Positions 38,517-47,394 of a DNA stretch of 60,449 nucleotides are shown piece by piece. Source of the DNA: a virus; the IMG/VR virus record IMGVR_UViG_3300037247_000601, positions 1-60,449 of that record, one strand, 5' to 3'. A model generated the notes under the pieces. It made no database searches and was not told the origin of the DNA. It was given only the letters and a program-made list of their open reading frames with translations. Position 1 is the stretch's first letter, and each line of letters begins with the position of its first letter. Made by a program: the position numbers and the translations under genes.

Positions 38517-41384
38517 CTACACACCATCGAATGGGGTTGCATTTCCGTCTCCGACAATCTCCGCATCGTTGATACTTTTGACGTTCGCATCAAGTTCATT
38601 GGCCTTTGTAAAGGTGAAGGCATCCGAAATTGCGGTGTCGGCCTCGGCATTGATATTCGTCAGATTTAACGCGACCTCTAATTCAATGTTGATATTCGTG
38701 CCATTGTTCGTGAACTTGAGAATGCCGCGCGGTCGGACGGTCATGTCATTGCAGCTGGCAGCAATGATAAGCTGACCAGCAACGAATTCGGCAGTTATCA
38801 CGTCGGCAGCAATTCCGTCTACTAATTCTACCCCACCAGAGTGATCTCGGATACTCACCTTCGTCACACCTGACCCAGGGAAAGTGAGCGTGGGCGACGC
38901 GTCTCCCGGCATAGCACTGCGACAACCTGCGAACATGTGATTATCATATGCTCGAAGTGCAATGTCGCCGCTCCACCAGCACTTTTCGGCAATAATTTCA
39001 GCAGAAGCGAGCGCTATCAATGAACAAGCGAACGCACGCATCTGCCCGGTCCCGCCCTGTGTCCCGGTTAGGATGACATTGTAGAATTCGGAATTATCAA
39101 CGTCCTGCGAGCCCAACGTGATCTTGTTACTAAGGCCAAGACCGACAAATATATAGCCCTCATAAGTCTGAGCCAGCGTAGCTTGAGTATCGTTAATCAG
39201 ATAGATTACCTGAACGCCAAGAGCCACCGCGATGGTGGTCACCGCAGCAATCGTGCTGACGGGATTCTCAATCGTCCCATCAAGCCCGAGCGTTGTCCCT
39301 GTGTTTGCTGCTCCATCATCAAAGTAAACACCTGGGCCATGCGGACCGGCGTAGGCTGTCATTGTAATGGCCGCACCAACGGTACCTTGCGTTTGATGCC
39401 CCGAAAGCGCCTCATCCATTGCTGCATCGCCAATCTCACTCTTCATACCTGTTGACATGCCGCCAAGATCAGTCAGCCCAGCGCCTGCGGTGCCGATCTC
39501 GGTGGCGTCAACCAGGATGTCAGCGATGTCCGAACCCTTCCACGCACCGCCGATATTGACCGTCGGGCTTCCGGTCAAATTATTGACAATGCTCTTATAC
39601 GACCCTCTTATCTCAACAGTCGCGTCTGCGCCGTTCAACGTCACTGTCCCGAGACGGCCATTAATGGTAATTGTATCACCAGACTCCAGCCCAGAAACCG
39701 TAATGCTGTCCATCCAATTGCGCCATTCAGCAGTAATTGCCTGGCCCGCAGTTTTTGTGAAAGTCGAGGCACCCGCTCCCGCAACATTGCTGTAGCAATT
39801 ATGGTATTCATAATCACCTGCGAGAGTTTGAGTAACAGTGCCGCCAAATGCACAGAAATCGAAGTGCCCAATCTGGACCGACATTGTGCCAATATCACAA
39901 CCTTCATAATGTACTTCTGTCGCTGATGTCCCAACACCTGTTACATGAGCACCTTGAAAATAAGCCCCGTCCACATCCTGACCGCCGAGCGCAAGCGTCC
40001 AGTTGTCGCCAAAGTAGCTTTCATTGACCGTGCTCTCGGCCAAAGTTACGCTCGACCCATTGATGATGTGGAAATCCGAAATCCCGGTCGTTGTCGAAAG
40101 TGCTTTGATATCCGCAACAGTCAAACAAGGGTTATCCGCCACCCCGTTGACAAACGCCTCGGTTCCAGCAGTACCGTTGTTCGTGTCTAGCCATAGCTGG
40201 CCGTTGGCATACCCGACCGTCTGCCCAATACCAACTGCCTCGATAAGCAGCTCATCAACGCCGAGGACGTGGCCGGCAGCGGTGGCGTCCACAAAGCGAA
40301 TGAGAACCTTGCCGATGTCGGCGCCAGTAAGCTCCGTATGTTTCGACAGCAGGGGGATCACTAGTGTCTGATTCGTCGCCTGTGCTGTGCCTTGCAAGAC
40401 CGCGCGGGTTTCCCAGTCAGTCCCCACGAAATCGTAAGCCTGAATGTTGACGGTGTCGTTGTTGCCCGTCAGGTAGCCGTGGAAGTTGATAAGTGATGCC
40501 GTCCGACCGCCGCCTACATCAATCTGATAGACCCAGTCGAGATTATCATTGTCGTTGGTCAGGACGTGATACGTGCCGTCAAGCGCCTCGGCGTTCGCGA
40601 ATGTTCCAGCTTCGGTGCCAACCTTGCCGATAGTCTTGATGGTCGAAATTATGGTTTCCGAGCCACCAAAGGTTTCCGCCGCATAAGTTTCGGTGATCAC
40701 GATCTCATTGGTGGTCTCGCTGACAATCGTGTACGCATTGTTGTAATTCGTTGACCCGGCAATCGTTACCTCGAAACCAGCTGTAAAGGCATGGCTCGTA
40801 ACCGGAATCCCGACCAATCCGGAACCCTTATCTACCGCGGCTGCATTGTCGATCGTGTCGGTGATGGCATTGTCAGTCTCAACCTGAAACGAAAGCGAGC
40901 CACCGGACGCCGAACCAATGTTACCAACTTGTGACTGAGTTGCCGGGAAGGTATCCCCCGTCAGGCCAGTGGTGTCATACTGAAGTTCAAGATTGTCGGC
41001 TGCCGTACTATCGCCGGAAATCTTCGTGACATCGACCTCCACGAACCTGTTCTCGATGCTGAAGGTTGCCACAACGGTGCCGACCGCGCTCACGCTGTCG
41101 ATCGTGCCCGTCGTGATGATCACAAGATAGTCGTTGGCGACGGCATAGAAGCCGTCGGCGCTGAGGTCCAGGCGGACGTGGTTCAATCCCACTAGGCCAT
41201 CGTGGTCGACGCCCAGGGTGATCCCGGCCGTGGATTGTGCATCACTGTTGGCCTTGTAGACACTGAGAACGGGCGACCCAGCCAGGACCGTGGGAATGTC
41301 GGCGGCGCTGAACGAGGTAAAGCCGAAGTCGACCGTCGCGTCTTCTTTGCGGTCGCCGAGGTCGATGACGCCGTTTACCGACAT
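38517..41384 (-). CDS. Large beta-helical appendage/structural protein (955 residues)
   Basis: The N-terminal 120 residues (IPTVLAGSPVLSVYKANSDA, GLNHVRLDLSADGFYAVAND) resemble the attachment module of several phage appendage proteins. Residues about 400-630 and 680-880 are two related beta-solenoid repeats: each starts with a YFDD/LWLDTNNGT-type strand, then a GxxIYLIND / FHIINGSS strand, then LGSQDVDNSEFYN / LGGQDVDGAYFQG. The last 90 residues are less regular. The gene is AT-richer than the head genes. It probably builds a fibre or spike, though it lies upstream of the terminase. Confidence 0.65.
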   Translation of the reverse strand: MSVNGVIDLGDRKEDATVDFGFTSFSAADIPTVLAGSPVLSVYKANSDAQSTAGITLGVDHDGLVGLNHVRLDLSADGFYAVANDYLVIITTGTIDSVSAVGTVVATFSIENRFVEVDVTKISGDSTAADNLELQYDTTGLTGDTFPATQSQVGNIGSASGGSLSFQVETDNAITDTIDNAAAVDKGSGLVGIPVTSHAFTAGFEVTIAGSTNYNNAYTIVSETTNEIVITETYAAETFGGSETIISTIKTIGKVGTEAGTFANAEALDGTYHVLTNDNDNLDWVYQIDVGGGRTASLINFHGYLTGNNDTVNIQAYDFVGTDWETRAVLQGTAQATNQTLVIPLLSKHTELTGADIGKVLIRFVDATAAGHVLGVDELLIEAVGIGQTVGYANGQLWLDTNNGTAGTEAFVNGVADNPCLTVADIKALSTTTGISDFHIINGSSVTLAESTVNESYFGDNWTLALGGQDVDGAYFQGAHVTGVGTSATEVHYEGCDIGTMSVQIGHFDFCAFGGTVTQTLAGDYEYHNCYSNVAGAGASTFTKTAGQAITAEWRNWMDSITVSGLESGDTITINGRLGTVTLNGADATVEIRGSYKSIVNNLTGSPTVNIGGAWKGSDIADILVDATEIGTAGAGLTDLGGMSTGMKSEIGDAAMDEALSGHQTQGTVGAAITMTAYAGPHGPGVYFDDGAANTGTTLGLDGTIENPVSTIAAVTTIAVALGVQVIYLINDTQATLAQTYEGYIFVGLGLSNKITLGSQDVDNSEFYNVILTGTQGGTGQMRAFACSLIALASAEIIAEKCWWSGDIALRAYDNHMFAGCRSAMPGDASPTLTFPGSGVTKVSIRDHSGGVELVDGIAADVITAEFVAGQLIIAASCNDMTVRPRGILKFTNNGTNINIELEVALNLTNINAEADTAISDAFTFTKANELDANVKSINDAEIVGDGNATPFDGV

Positions 41385-41431
41385 GGCCTAAATCCCCTGC
41401 CGCTTGGCCTTGATGCCCTGAAGCCGTTCGG

Positions 41432-42790
41432 TCATGGGCTCTGCCAAGAATTGCCGGTTTCAAACGTCCCCACCACGTCGGGCATAATGGTCACTACCTC
41501 CGCATAATTCCCGGTTATCTGGCTATCCACCCAAGGCTCGTTTCCGTTGGAGGTGCAGCGGATATCATTGCTACCGTTGCCATCGCAAATGTTGTCTTTA
41601 ACGAATACCTGGCTGTAGACCGCACCGGACGTTCCCTTAACTAAGATGATGCCTTCCCCGGCGTTATCTCGAACGATGTTGGAGGAAATATTGGTGCAGC
41701 GGTGAGCCTTGCCCGGGAAATTCGCCTCGAAAATAATCCCCTTACCGCTATTGTTGCGAACCACGTTGGCCGTTATGTTATTTCCTTCAAATATACCGTT
41801 GACCGCTGATATTCCATGCCAGTCATTGCCCTCGCAACAATTGCTCGTCACCACTGTGTGGTTGCAGTCGGGCTTTAGTGCTATCCCGGTCTCTGCATTG
41901 CCCTCACAGACATTCCCGGAAACCACAATACCTGTGCAATCTCTCAGTCGTATCCCATCCGCTCTGTTGTTTCGAGAGATGTTGTTCGCCACCAAGGATT
42001 TACGAACCCAAGTGGCCTCGGTCGATGCGCCGGTTAAGCTAATGCCCGATCCAAGATTGTCCCTGATGTTGTTCCCAGTTACGATAATTCCGTCGCCGAT
42101 GTCCGTGGCCGTATCATCTCCAGAAATCTTTATCCCGGCCTGCCCATTTCCGAAGATGTTATTTCCTGTGACAATCGCACGGTTCGAATTAATGGAAAGC
42201 CCCGTGTGAGCGTTATTGAATATTTTGCAGCCATTGACACTCCCATCTGTTTCGCCATGGGCCGCATTCCCGCCGTTGCCCAGCCACAATCCCCTCGTGA
42301 CGCCGTTGGCAACGCTGTCCCTGATGGTGCAATTGGCCCAATTGTTCCGGGTGCCTCCGAAGGCCATCGCTTGAGCACTCGCAGCACCGGCAAAAATTTC
42401 TATGTCCTCGACTTGCGTATCCGTGCATCTATCAAGACCGGGGCCTAGTGCTGCAATACCATTAAGATCAAAAATTAAATCCTCAATGGCGCAGCGCACA
42501 CACCCCCGTAATTCAAAAAATTCTGGAACTGACGCATTTAACATTACTTGACTTGGAGGAGCCATGAGTTTGAGAGTCGCACCCGGCCCAATAATTTTTA
42601 CGTGAGACATTCCAGTCATATTCAGACCGGCCCAACTGTCACTTCCTAAAGGATACACGCCGGGCAGGAAACGCAACGTGTCTCCATTCGATAGCGAACG
42701 TATTGCTGCCTGAACTTCGGCGGCACTGTCGGCGCTCTCGACCGTAACTGTGCCGGTCGTGCGGTCATCGGCTCTAGGTTTGCGTGCCAT
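41432..42790 (-). CDS. Right-handed parallel beta-helix tailspike-like protein
   Basis: This 452-residue protein begins with ADDRTTGTVTVESADSAAEV and continues in PbH1-type coils with Asn ladders, for example IVTGNNIFGNGQAGIKISG, IIVTGNNIRDNLGSGISLTG and VVSGNVCEGNAETGIALKPD. Pectate-lyase-like spikes of this kind bind or cut surface polysaccharide. No catalytic pair can be assigned by eye. The ATG at 42790 is used; 42817 is possible. The DNA is lower in GC than the rest of the unit. Confidence 0.75.
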   Translation of the reverse strand: MARKPRADDRTTGTVTVESADSAAEVQAAIRSLSNGDTLRFLPGVYPLGSDSWAGLNMTGMSHVKIIGPGATLKLMAPPSQVMLNASVPEFFELRGCVRCAIEDLIFDLNGIAALGPGLDRCTDTQVEDIEIFAGAASAQAMAFGGTRNNWANCTIRDSVANGVTRGLWLGNGGNAAHGETDGSVNGCKIFNNAHTGLSINSNRAIVTGNNIFGNGQAGIKISGDDTATDIGDGIIVTGNNIRDNLGSGISLTGASTEATWVRKSLVANNISRNNRADGIRLRDCTGIVVSGNVCEGNAETGIALKPDCNHTVVTSNCCEGNDWHGISAVNGIFEGNNITANVVRNNSGKGIIFEANFPGKAHRCTNISSNIVRDNAGEGIILVKGTSGAVYSQVFVKDNICDGNGSNDIRCTSNGNEPWVDSQITGNYAEVVTIMPDVVGTFETGNSWQSP

Positions 42791-42823
42791 TACCAACCAC
42801 ACCAAAATCCTTGACATTGATCG

Positions 42824-44209
42824 TCATGACGTAAGGGCCTCCATGAACGCTTGAGTCTTGCGAACGTTGTTGAAATATTGAACTTCTTGATATGTTGCTT
42901 GCTCAATATTCTCCGTTCCACCTGGATGATCCCCCAGGGAAAGCTGAGTTAAATCCTCGGGAAGGGTTGTAACGCTAGTGTCTGTTACCACTGACGAGCC
43001 ATCGACCACCATCTCAACATCATCAATTGCCCAAGCCAGAGCCACCTGATGCAAAGTATCGACAGCGGGAATGCCGCCGGTATTAATTGAAACATCGCTG
43101 TTACCGTCTCTTATTCGAGCTTGAAAAGCATCAACACTGCCATGAAGATTGATGCGGAATGTATCGGTGTTGCTGCCATCGTTGATGGAAATCACTGGCT
43201 GCGTGGTGCCGTTCTTAATGCCCCCGCCATTTATGTATTTTGTATACAGGGTGCCGGGTGCACTGCTATCAGCGAACCAGCTCAAAGTTGTTTCAACGAT
43301 GAGGTCTTCCGTCCGCGTCACGGCCCCCGTAGTGGTGGGTATGAAAGAAGTGACGTGAGCCGAGTCAGCGTCAGTACCAACTTCCTCAAGCTGGAACCCT
43401 CCCCAAAATACACTGTTTGTCACTTCTGCCGTATCAACCCCATCAGCAGTCGTATTGATAATTTCAAAACGCCCGTCCGTTTGCCCCGTTACGATCTGAC
43501 CGCCCCCTTCGATGCGAAAAACGCCGCCACCGACATCTGTCATTTTTGCACTGTTGGACGAATAAGACCCAGTACCAACCGCTTGAGCAGTACCTACGTT
43601 CCCAGTGCTCAGATCGAACCACGCCTCGAACCCGTTATCCCCGTCAGACTCGTCAATCCACGACATTTTCACCCAGTCGTGACTTCCCGTAGTGCCCTGA
43701 CTGACAAAAGCCGAAATGCCGACTTTGGTGTTGTTCGTGACCGTTATGGTCTGCTGGATCGTTTCGGCGCTGTCCCCATGCAGCACGTCATCCATTGTGG
43801 CGTTGCCATCAGGGAAAGTACCGGCATTCGCCGTAATCGTCGTGTTGGTGCCGGGGTTAGTCCATGTGGTTTCAAGGTCATTCGCCTGGAGGCATTTATT
43901 GACCCGCTGCGTTTCCCGTAAAAGTCCCTCTGCCGCGCCAGTTACAGGATGGTGAGTGAAGCGCGGTTCGTTATTGGTTGTCGAGACAAGCGCCGCATTT
44001 TCGTCCCAGATCAAGCTGGTGCCATTGTTGCCCGTATAGGTTGGCACTGGGCCTTTGACGACCGACTGCGCGATGGTGGAGCCGGAGTCGAGCAGGTAGA
44101 TGTAGTGAAGCGTGAGAGAGGCGTCGCCAGTGGACGGAGCAAATAGCACCACCGCTGCAATCAGCGCGGTACTACATAGCAGCTTGCTCCGGGGTTTCAG
44201 ACAGCTCAT
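42824..44209 (-). CDS. Signal-peptide-bearing LamG-like structural protein
   Basis: This 461-residue protein starts with a basic region and a hydrophobic stretch (LLCSTALIAAVVLFAPSTGD), a likely signal peptide. Residues about 90-290 look like a carbohydrate-binding beta-sandwich (LLRETQRVNKCLQANDLETT, HDWVKMSWIDESDGDNGFEA, GGGVFRIEGGG), and about 310-455 like a LamG/concanavalin sheet (TLYTKYINGGGIKNG, HQVALAWAIDDVEMVVDGSS). A signal peptide is odd for a virion component and may mean that the protein is exported. Confidence 0.6.
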   Translation of the reverse strand: MSCLKPRSKLLCSTALIAAVVLFAPSTGDASLTLHYIYLLDSGSTIAQSVVKGPVPTYTGNNGTSLIWDENAALVSTTNNEPRFTHHPVTGAAEGLLRETQRVNKCLQANDLETTWTNPGTNTTITANAGTFPDGNATMDDVLHGDSAETIQQTITVTNNTKVGISAFVSQGTTGSHDWVKMSWIDESDGDNGFEAWFDLSTGNVGTAQAVGTGSYSSNSAKMTDVGGGVFRIEGGGQIVTGQTDGRFEIINTTADGVDTAEVTNSVFWGGFQLEEVGTDADSAHVTSFIPTTTGAVTRTEDLIVETTLSWFADSSAPGTLYTKYINGGGIKNGTTQPVISINDGSNTDTFRINLHGSVDAFQARIRDGNSDVSINTGGIPAVDTLHQVALAWAIDDVEMVVDGSSVVTDTSVTTLPEDLTQLSLGDHPGGTENIEQATYQEVQYFNNVRKTQAFMEALTS

Positions 44210-44679
44210 GCTGGGAGAATCCCCACGCGGATCGTCAGGTCCGAAGTCGAGGCATAATTGGCCGTCCCGCGTTCCATGATCGCCGCATAGAGCGCCGTGT
44301 TGCTGAACGGGATAGCGAGATTCAACGCCTGGCCGATCGAGTTGTCGTTGAAGTCAATCCAGGTGGTGACCTGCGCGACCCCGAGGATGTTCACCAGATC
44401 GGCGTCAGCAATATCCAGCGCCGCATTCTCGGTGAAGGTTGTGTTCGACGGGTTGGTGTCGAAGAACACCACATCCTTGTCGATGTCCTGCTTCGCCAGA
44501 TCGGTGATGAGCACCGACTGGATCAACCCGCCGCCGAACTTCTTCTCCGATTCAATGTCCGAGATGTTCAACAGCCCTCCCACCAGATCGCCGCTGGAGT
44601 AATCGGGTGTTGCCTCCACCGTTACGGGCAGTTCGACAAAATACACCCCGCCGCGCTTCGACACAGTGCGTGCTACCAT
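44206..44679 (-). CDS. Structural or decoration-like protein of unknown function
   Basis: This 157-residue beta-rich protein begins MVARTVSKRGGVYFVELPVT and includes TTWIDFNDNSIGQALNLAIP and FSNTALYAAIMERGTANYAS. It is the first gene after a strong terminator and has GAGAGGAAA before the ATG, so it probably starts a late transcript that runs into the appendage and head genes. Confidence 0.6.
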   Translation of the reverse strand: MVARTVSKRGGVYFVELPVTVEATPDYSSGDLVGGLLNISDIESEKKFGGGLIQSVLITDLAKQDIDKDVVFFDTNPSNTTFTENAALDIADADLVNILGVAQVTTWIDFNDNSIGQALNLAIPFSNTALYAAIMERGTANYASTSDLTIRVGILPA

Positions 44680-44700
44680 GAGCGTTTCCTCTCGGTCATG

Positions 44701-44734
44701 AAAAACCCCGCTCTCGGCTGAGTGCCGGACGGGG
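44701..44734 (-). terminator. Rho-independent terminator before the structural block
   Basis: On the minus strand CCCCG (44734-44730) and CGGGG (44710-44706) close a stem containing an inner CGGC/GCCG stem, followed by TTTTTC. It separates the regulator genes from the structural genes. Confidence 0.75.
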
Positions 44735-44797
44735 AGAGAGTCGAAGGCGCGCTAGCTACTGAGCCAGACACGCCGCACAATTGTGAAGAAGCGGCCG

Positions 44798-44953
44798 TTA
44801 CCTCTTAGGCCGGCTGTAGCCCTTCATGGGTCGCTCCTTCGCCACAGCGGCCTTGGGCGAGGCCCTGGCGGCCTTGGCGGGGCGGGGCCTGGCCACGGCA
44901 GCACGGGCCTTGGGACTGACCTGGGCGGGCAGCGTGGGGCGGCGACGGGGCAT
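44798..44953 (-). CDS. Very basic Lys/Arg/Ala/Pro-rich protein (51 residues)
   Basis: The product (MPRRRPTLPAQVSPKARAAV, continuing with PAKAARASPKAAVAKERP) is histone-H1-tail-like and should bind nucleic acid. It is preceded by GGAG and flanked by terminators on both sides (44970-44987 and 44701-44734), so it is its own transcription unit. Role unknown; packaging or DNA compaction is possible. Confidence 0.55.
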   Translation of the reverse strand: MPRRRPTLPAQVSPKARAAVARPRPAKAARASPKAAVAKERPMKGYSRPKR

Positions 44954-44969
44954 GGCTGATTCTCCACAG

Positions 44970-44987
44970 AAAACCCGCCGCGGGCGG
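44970..44987 (-). terminator. Candidate terminator after the HTH regulator
   Basis: On the minus strand CCGCC-cgc-GGCGG is followed by GTTTTC. It lies between the HTH gene at 45092-45547 and the small basic protein gene. Confidence 0.5.
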
Positions 44988-45091
44988 TGCCGAGCAGGCG
45001 GTTGTCTCACGCGAAATAGTGCGTTTAGCGCAAATATCCAACGCTGGGGCGAAACCCTATGGCATTTCGGGCATTTCGGGCAAGTGTTTTT
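44988..45091. other. Intergenic stretch with 9-base tandem repeat
   Basis: GGCATTTCG is repeated twice in tandem near 45060-45078, and a 13-of-16 match to parS (TGTCTCACGCGAAATA) lies at 45003-45018. No gene is seen. It probably holds a leftward promoter for the small basic protein. Confidence 0.4.
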
Positions 45092-45547
45092 TCAACCTGC
45101 TTCGGCCAGCTTGTCCAAGATATCCTGGACCCCATCGGCATACCAACGGCGAACCGTGCGGCTATTGGTGCCCAGCGTCTTGGCTATCTGCGCCCACGAG
45201 TAAGCCGGTCGCTCGCTTAACGGATGAATCAACATGCGACCTGACACTGCCTTTCGATGGTGTGGGAGATTCATCATCAGCAGCCATCCCAGCACCTCGT
45301 CCAAGCGGGCTATGGCCGGCCGGTCGGCGTGCAGTTTGGTGGTATTACGAATCTGCGCCAGGGCCTCTTGCCGCTCCGCCACGCTGCCCTGGTCCGCCTT
45401 GCCGGCCACGTCCCAGAACCGTTGCAGTACGTCGGGCCAAGCTACATTGTACCCCGCTGGCATACCATCGACGGGCATGGGCAGCATCATCAGGGTCTTG
45501 CCCGCATCCTCGAGCCGCCGCTTCACCTCATCGCGCAAATCAACCAT
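45092..45547 (-). CDS. HTH regulator, candidate late-gene activator
   Basis: This 151-residue protein has a C-terminal helix-turn-helix (PAYSWAQIAKTLGTNSRTVR RWYADGVQDIL, residues about 112-144) of a kind fused to small phage DNA-binding proteins. The N-terminal 100 residues are helical (LRDEVKRRLEDAGKTLMMLP). Its place just before the structural block recalls late-gene regulators; this is inference. Confidence 0.65.
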   Translation of the reverse strand: MVDLRDEVKRRLEDAGKTLMMLPMPVDGMPAGYNVAWPDVLQRFWDVAGKADQGSVAERQEALAQIRNTTKLHADRPAIARLDEVLGWLLMMNLPHHRKAVSGRMLIHPLSERPAYSWAQIAKTLGTNSRTVRRWYADGVQDILDKLAEAG

Positions 45548-45707
45548 CGGGGCGCTTCATGCTTTTCTTTATTATCCGATCAGCTTCCTGGCCCATGATT
45601 TTCCCAAGCTGTTCATGGACTGCATCAAAAAACCGCCACACCGAAACTGGCCGGAACCGTACTTCTCGAAAGCGAAGCTCGATCTCTCTTGCCGTTTGCG
45701 TGTTCAT
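45540..45707 (-). CDS. Small basic protein (55 residues)
   Basis: The frame starts at ATG 45707 and its stop lies inside the start of the HTH gene. The product is helical and basic (AREIELRFREVRFRPVSVWR, ADRIIKKSMKRPDG). Ribosome binding is weak, so it may be translated by coupling. Confidence 0.5.
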   Translation of the reverse strand: MNTQTAREIELRFREVRFRPVSVWRFFDAVHEQLGKIMGQEADRIIKKSMKRPDG

Positions 45708-45799
45708 TTTGAGGTCGCCCCCTTTCTTTCTGGATCATTCCTTGCACCTCCGCGTCGGGTCATGGATATGGTCCGCTGTGCTGTTGCTGTCTCGGTCAT
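45704..45799 (-). CDS. Very small peptide (31 residues)
   Basis: MTETATAQRTISMTRRGGAR then NDPERKGATSK. It has AAGG upstream and overlaps the next ATG as ATGA. Support comes from the coupling only. Confidence 0.4.
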   Translation of the reverse strand: MTETATAQRTISMTRRGGARNDPERKGATSK

Positions 45800-45813
45800 T
45801 GATTTGGCCTTCG

Positions 45814-46116
45814 TTATTGTGCCAACTCGGCTTTCGCCGGTCCCTGGCGGCTGATGTCATGCCAACCCTCGGCGTCTTCCATCCTCTCGGCCAGCAGAGC
45901 GCCAATCCGTCGAGCCGCGTCGATGAATAAATCTTTCCGGTATTTCCGCCGCTTTAGTATCTCCACGGTGTCAGTAAATCTCGTGAGGTTCCGACACCGG
46001 GATGGCGGCTCGATGTGGGAAAGTCCTCGCGCGTTTACGCCATCGAGGTTCAATCTCATGGTGTACCGCTGGCCATAGGGACCGATCATCGACATTTCCA
46101 GAAACCAATCTTCCAT
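45814..46116 (-). CDS. Phage protein with C-terminal LAERMEDAEGWHD motif
   Basis: This 100-residue protein has an N-terminal beta part (LEMSMIGPYGQRYTMRLNLD) and a helix with AARRIGALLAERMEDAEGWH. The C-terminal motif recurs in small phage proteins of unknown function. It lies between the replication protein and HTH regulator. Confidence 0.6.
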   Translation of the reverse strand: MEDWFLEMSMIGPYGQRYTMRLNLDGVNARGLSHIEPPSRCRNLTRFTDTVEILKRRKYRKDLFIDAARRIGALLAERMEDAEGWHDISRQGPAKAELAQ

Positions 46117-46146
46117 CGCTCAGTTCCTCTCTCCCGTCCTTTACCG

Positions 46147-46332
46147 TCAAGACCCACCCCCGAACTGGTGCTCCGCCACTTCGACGATCTTCGCCCGAAT
46201 ACCTGCGTCCTCCACTTGGCTCAACCTCACCACCAAGGTCTCGTGGTTCTCCCAGGCCCGGGCGCCCAGGGCATTAAGTTGCGCCCGGGTCGTGGTCGGC
46301 ACCGTCTGGATGCGGGCGAGGCTGTCTTTCAC
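46147..46332 (-). CDS. Small protein coupled to the replication gene (GTG start)
   Basis: This 61-residue protein starts at GTG 46332, overlapping the replication gene stop as GTGA. It is helical (VPTTTRAQLNALGARAWENH, ETLVVRLSQVEDAGIRAKIV). A longer upstream frame exists only as an overlap with the replication gene. Function unknown. Confidence 0.55.
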   Translation of the reverse strand: MKDSLARIQTVPTTTRAQLNALGARAWENHETLVVRLSQVEDAGIRAKIVEVAEHQFGGGS

Positions 46333-47351
46333 GGCTCGCCACCGCTCTGAACAATCTTGAACTTCTCCATCACCTCGGTAGCGATCTGGCAGTCCGGCTC
46401 GCCCGGCTTCGGCCCCCAGTGGTCCATCCACTCGCCGGTTGCGTCCAAGCGTACCAGCTGGCGGTACTGTTCGCGCAGGTTCTCCTCGCCCTCGATCAGG
46501 TATGGGCCTTGGTCCTGACCGTTGCCGCCTGGGTATTTGCCTTCCACGATCTTGGCCAAGTTAGCGGGTTTGATGACCCAGTCGATATCGGCCTTAAACG
46601 GCCTATCACGGCCTGGTCCGGGTGCCACCTTACCGGTCAGGAACTCGCTCGCCGCTATACGCTGGCAGTAGGCTCGCCATTGTTCGATGTCGTTGCCGAA
46701 GTCTTCCTTGAGCCGGAGGGCCAATCCCTTGGCACGCCCGCTCGGCAGCTTGACCGCCTCTGCCAAGCCGACCTCACCGCAAACCTCGTTCCAGATTTCC
46801 ATCATCTCCCTCGCCGCGCCAGCGGCGCTGGTTTGTGGTTCTGGTTTGTTGTTAGTGGTTAGTGGTACTGGTAAAGGAGATCGAATGGGTATCGAAGGGG
46901 TATCGATAGGGTCTGCCATGGGCCACCCTTCCCTATCCGATAGGGTATCGGAAAAATGATCGAGTTGCGGTTCGAGAAGTTCCTTAAGTGACTGGTACAC
47001 ATTGGTATTTTGCGGAACACGATTGACAAGCATCAAGGCATGTATGGCAACTTTAACGCTTCTGATCGGGTCTTTTCGCAACCCATTGACGATTAGGGTC
47101 CAGCCAGTGGTTTCGTCGCGCACGATGAAGCCCGTTCGAGACATCTCCGATAGGGCTTCGCATACCCCTTCGATACCCCATGCGCCAAAGCGCGGAATGT
47201 CTGAGATGGCACCCACGCCGATCCGGAAACAACCGATCGCGTTCCGATGCGGGCCAGTGATCAGAAACAGCCCGAGTAGGGCCGCGCGGTCGCTCAGCGC
47301 CGCGATCTTCTCCCCGTCCCAGTATTCTTCGTACACCTTGCCGTAGCTCAA
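46329..47351 (-). CDS. Replication initiation/O-like protein
   Basis: This 340-residue protein has an N-terminal winged-helix-like region (LSDRAALLGLFLITGPHRNA, YVRDET-type strand), a low-complexity linker (about 140-175), and a C-terminal domain with YCQRIAASEFLTGKVAPGPG and PFKADIDWVIKPANLAKIVE, which I recognise from phage replication proteins that load DnaB. It lies next to the C5 methyltransferase and helicase genes. Iteron-like repeats lie inside the linker-coding part (46887-46951), as in lambda O. Confidence 0.8.
   Translation of the reverse strand: MSYGKVYEEYWDGEKIAALSDRAALLGLFLITGPHRNAIGCFRIGVGAISDIPRFGAWGIEGVCEALSEMSRTGFIVRDETTGWTLIVNGLRKDPIRSVKVAIHALMLVNRVPQNTNVYQSLKELLEPQLDHFSDTLSDREGWPMADPIDTPSIPIRSPLPVPLTTNNKPEPQTSAAGAAREMMEIWNEVCGEVGLAEAVKLPSGRAKGLALRLKEDFGNDIEQWRAYCQRIAASEFLTGKVAPGPGRDRPFKADIDWVIKPANLAKIVEGKYPGGNGQDQGPYLIEGEENLREQYRQLVRLDATGEWMDHWGPKPGEPDCQIATEVMEKFKIVQSGGEP
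46887..46951. repeat. Iteron-like repeats, candidate replication origin
   Basis: GGGTATCGA/G occurs at 46887-46895, 46898-46906 and 46943-46951, with a perfect 15-base palindrome CCCTATCCGATAGGG at 46931-46945. A further inverted copy is at 47170-47178. The repeats encode the linker of the O-like protein. Confidence 0.55.
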
Positions 47352-47394
47352 AACGGCCTCCTATCGCTCGAGTTCTATTTCATCCGGCGCTTGC

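Noticed and set aside
45003-45018. Second, degenerate parS-like site TGTCTCACGCGAAATA
   Set aside because: It matches only 13 of 16 positions; such a match is expected by chance about once in four genomes of this size, and the central CACGTG is broken.
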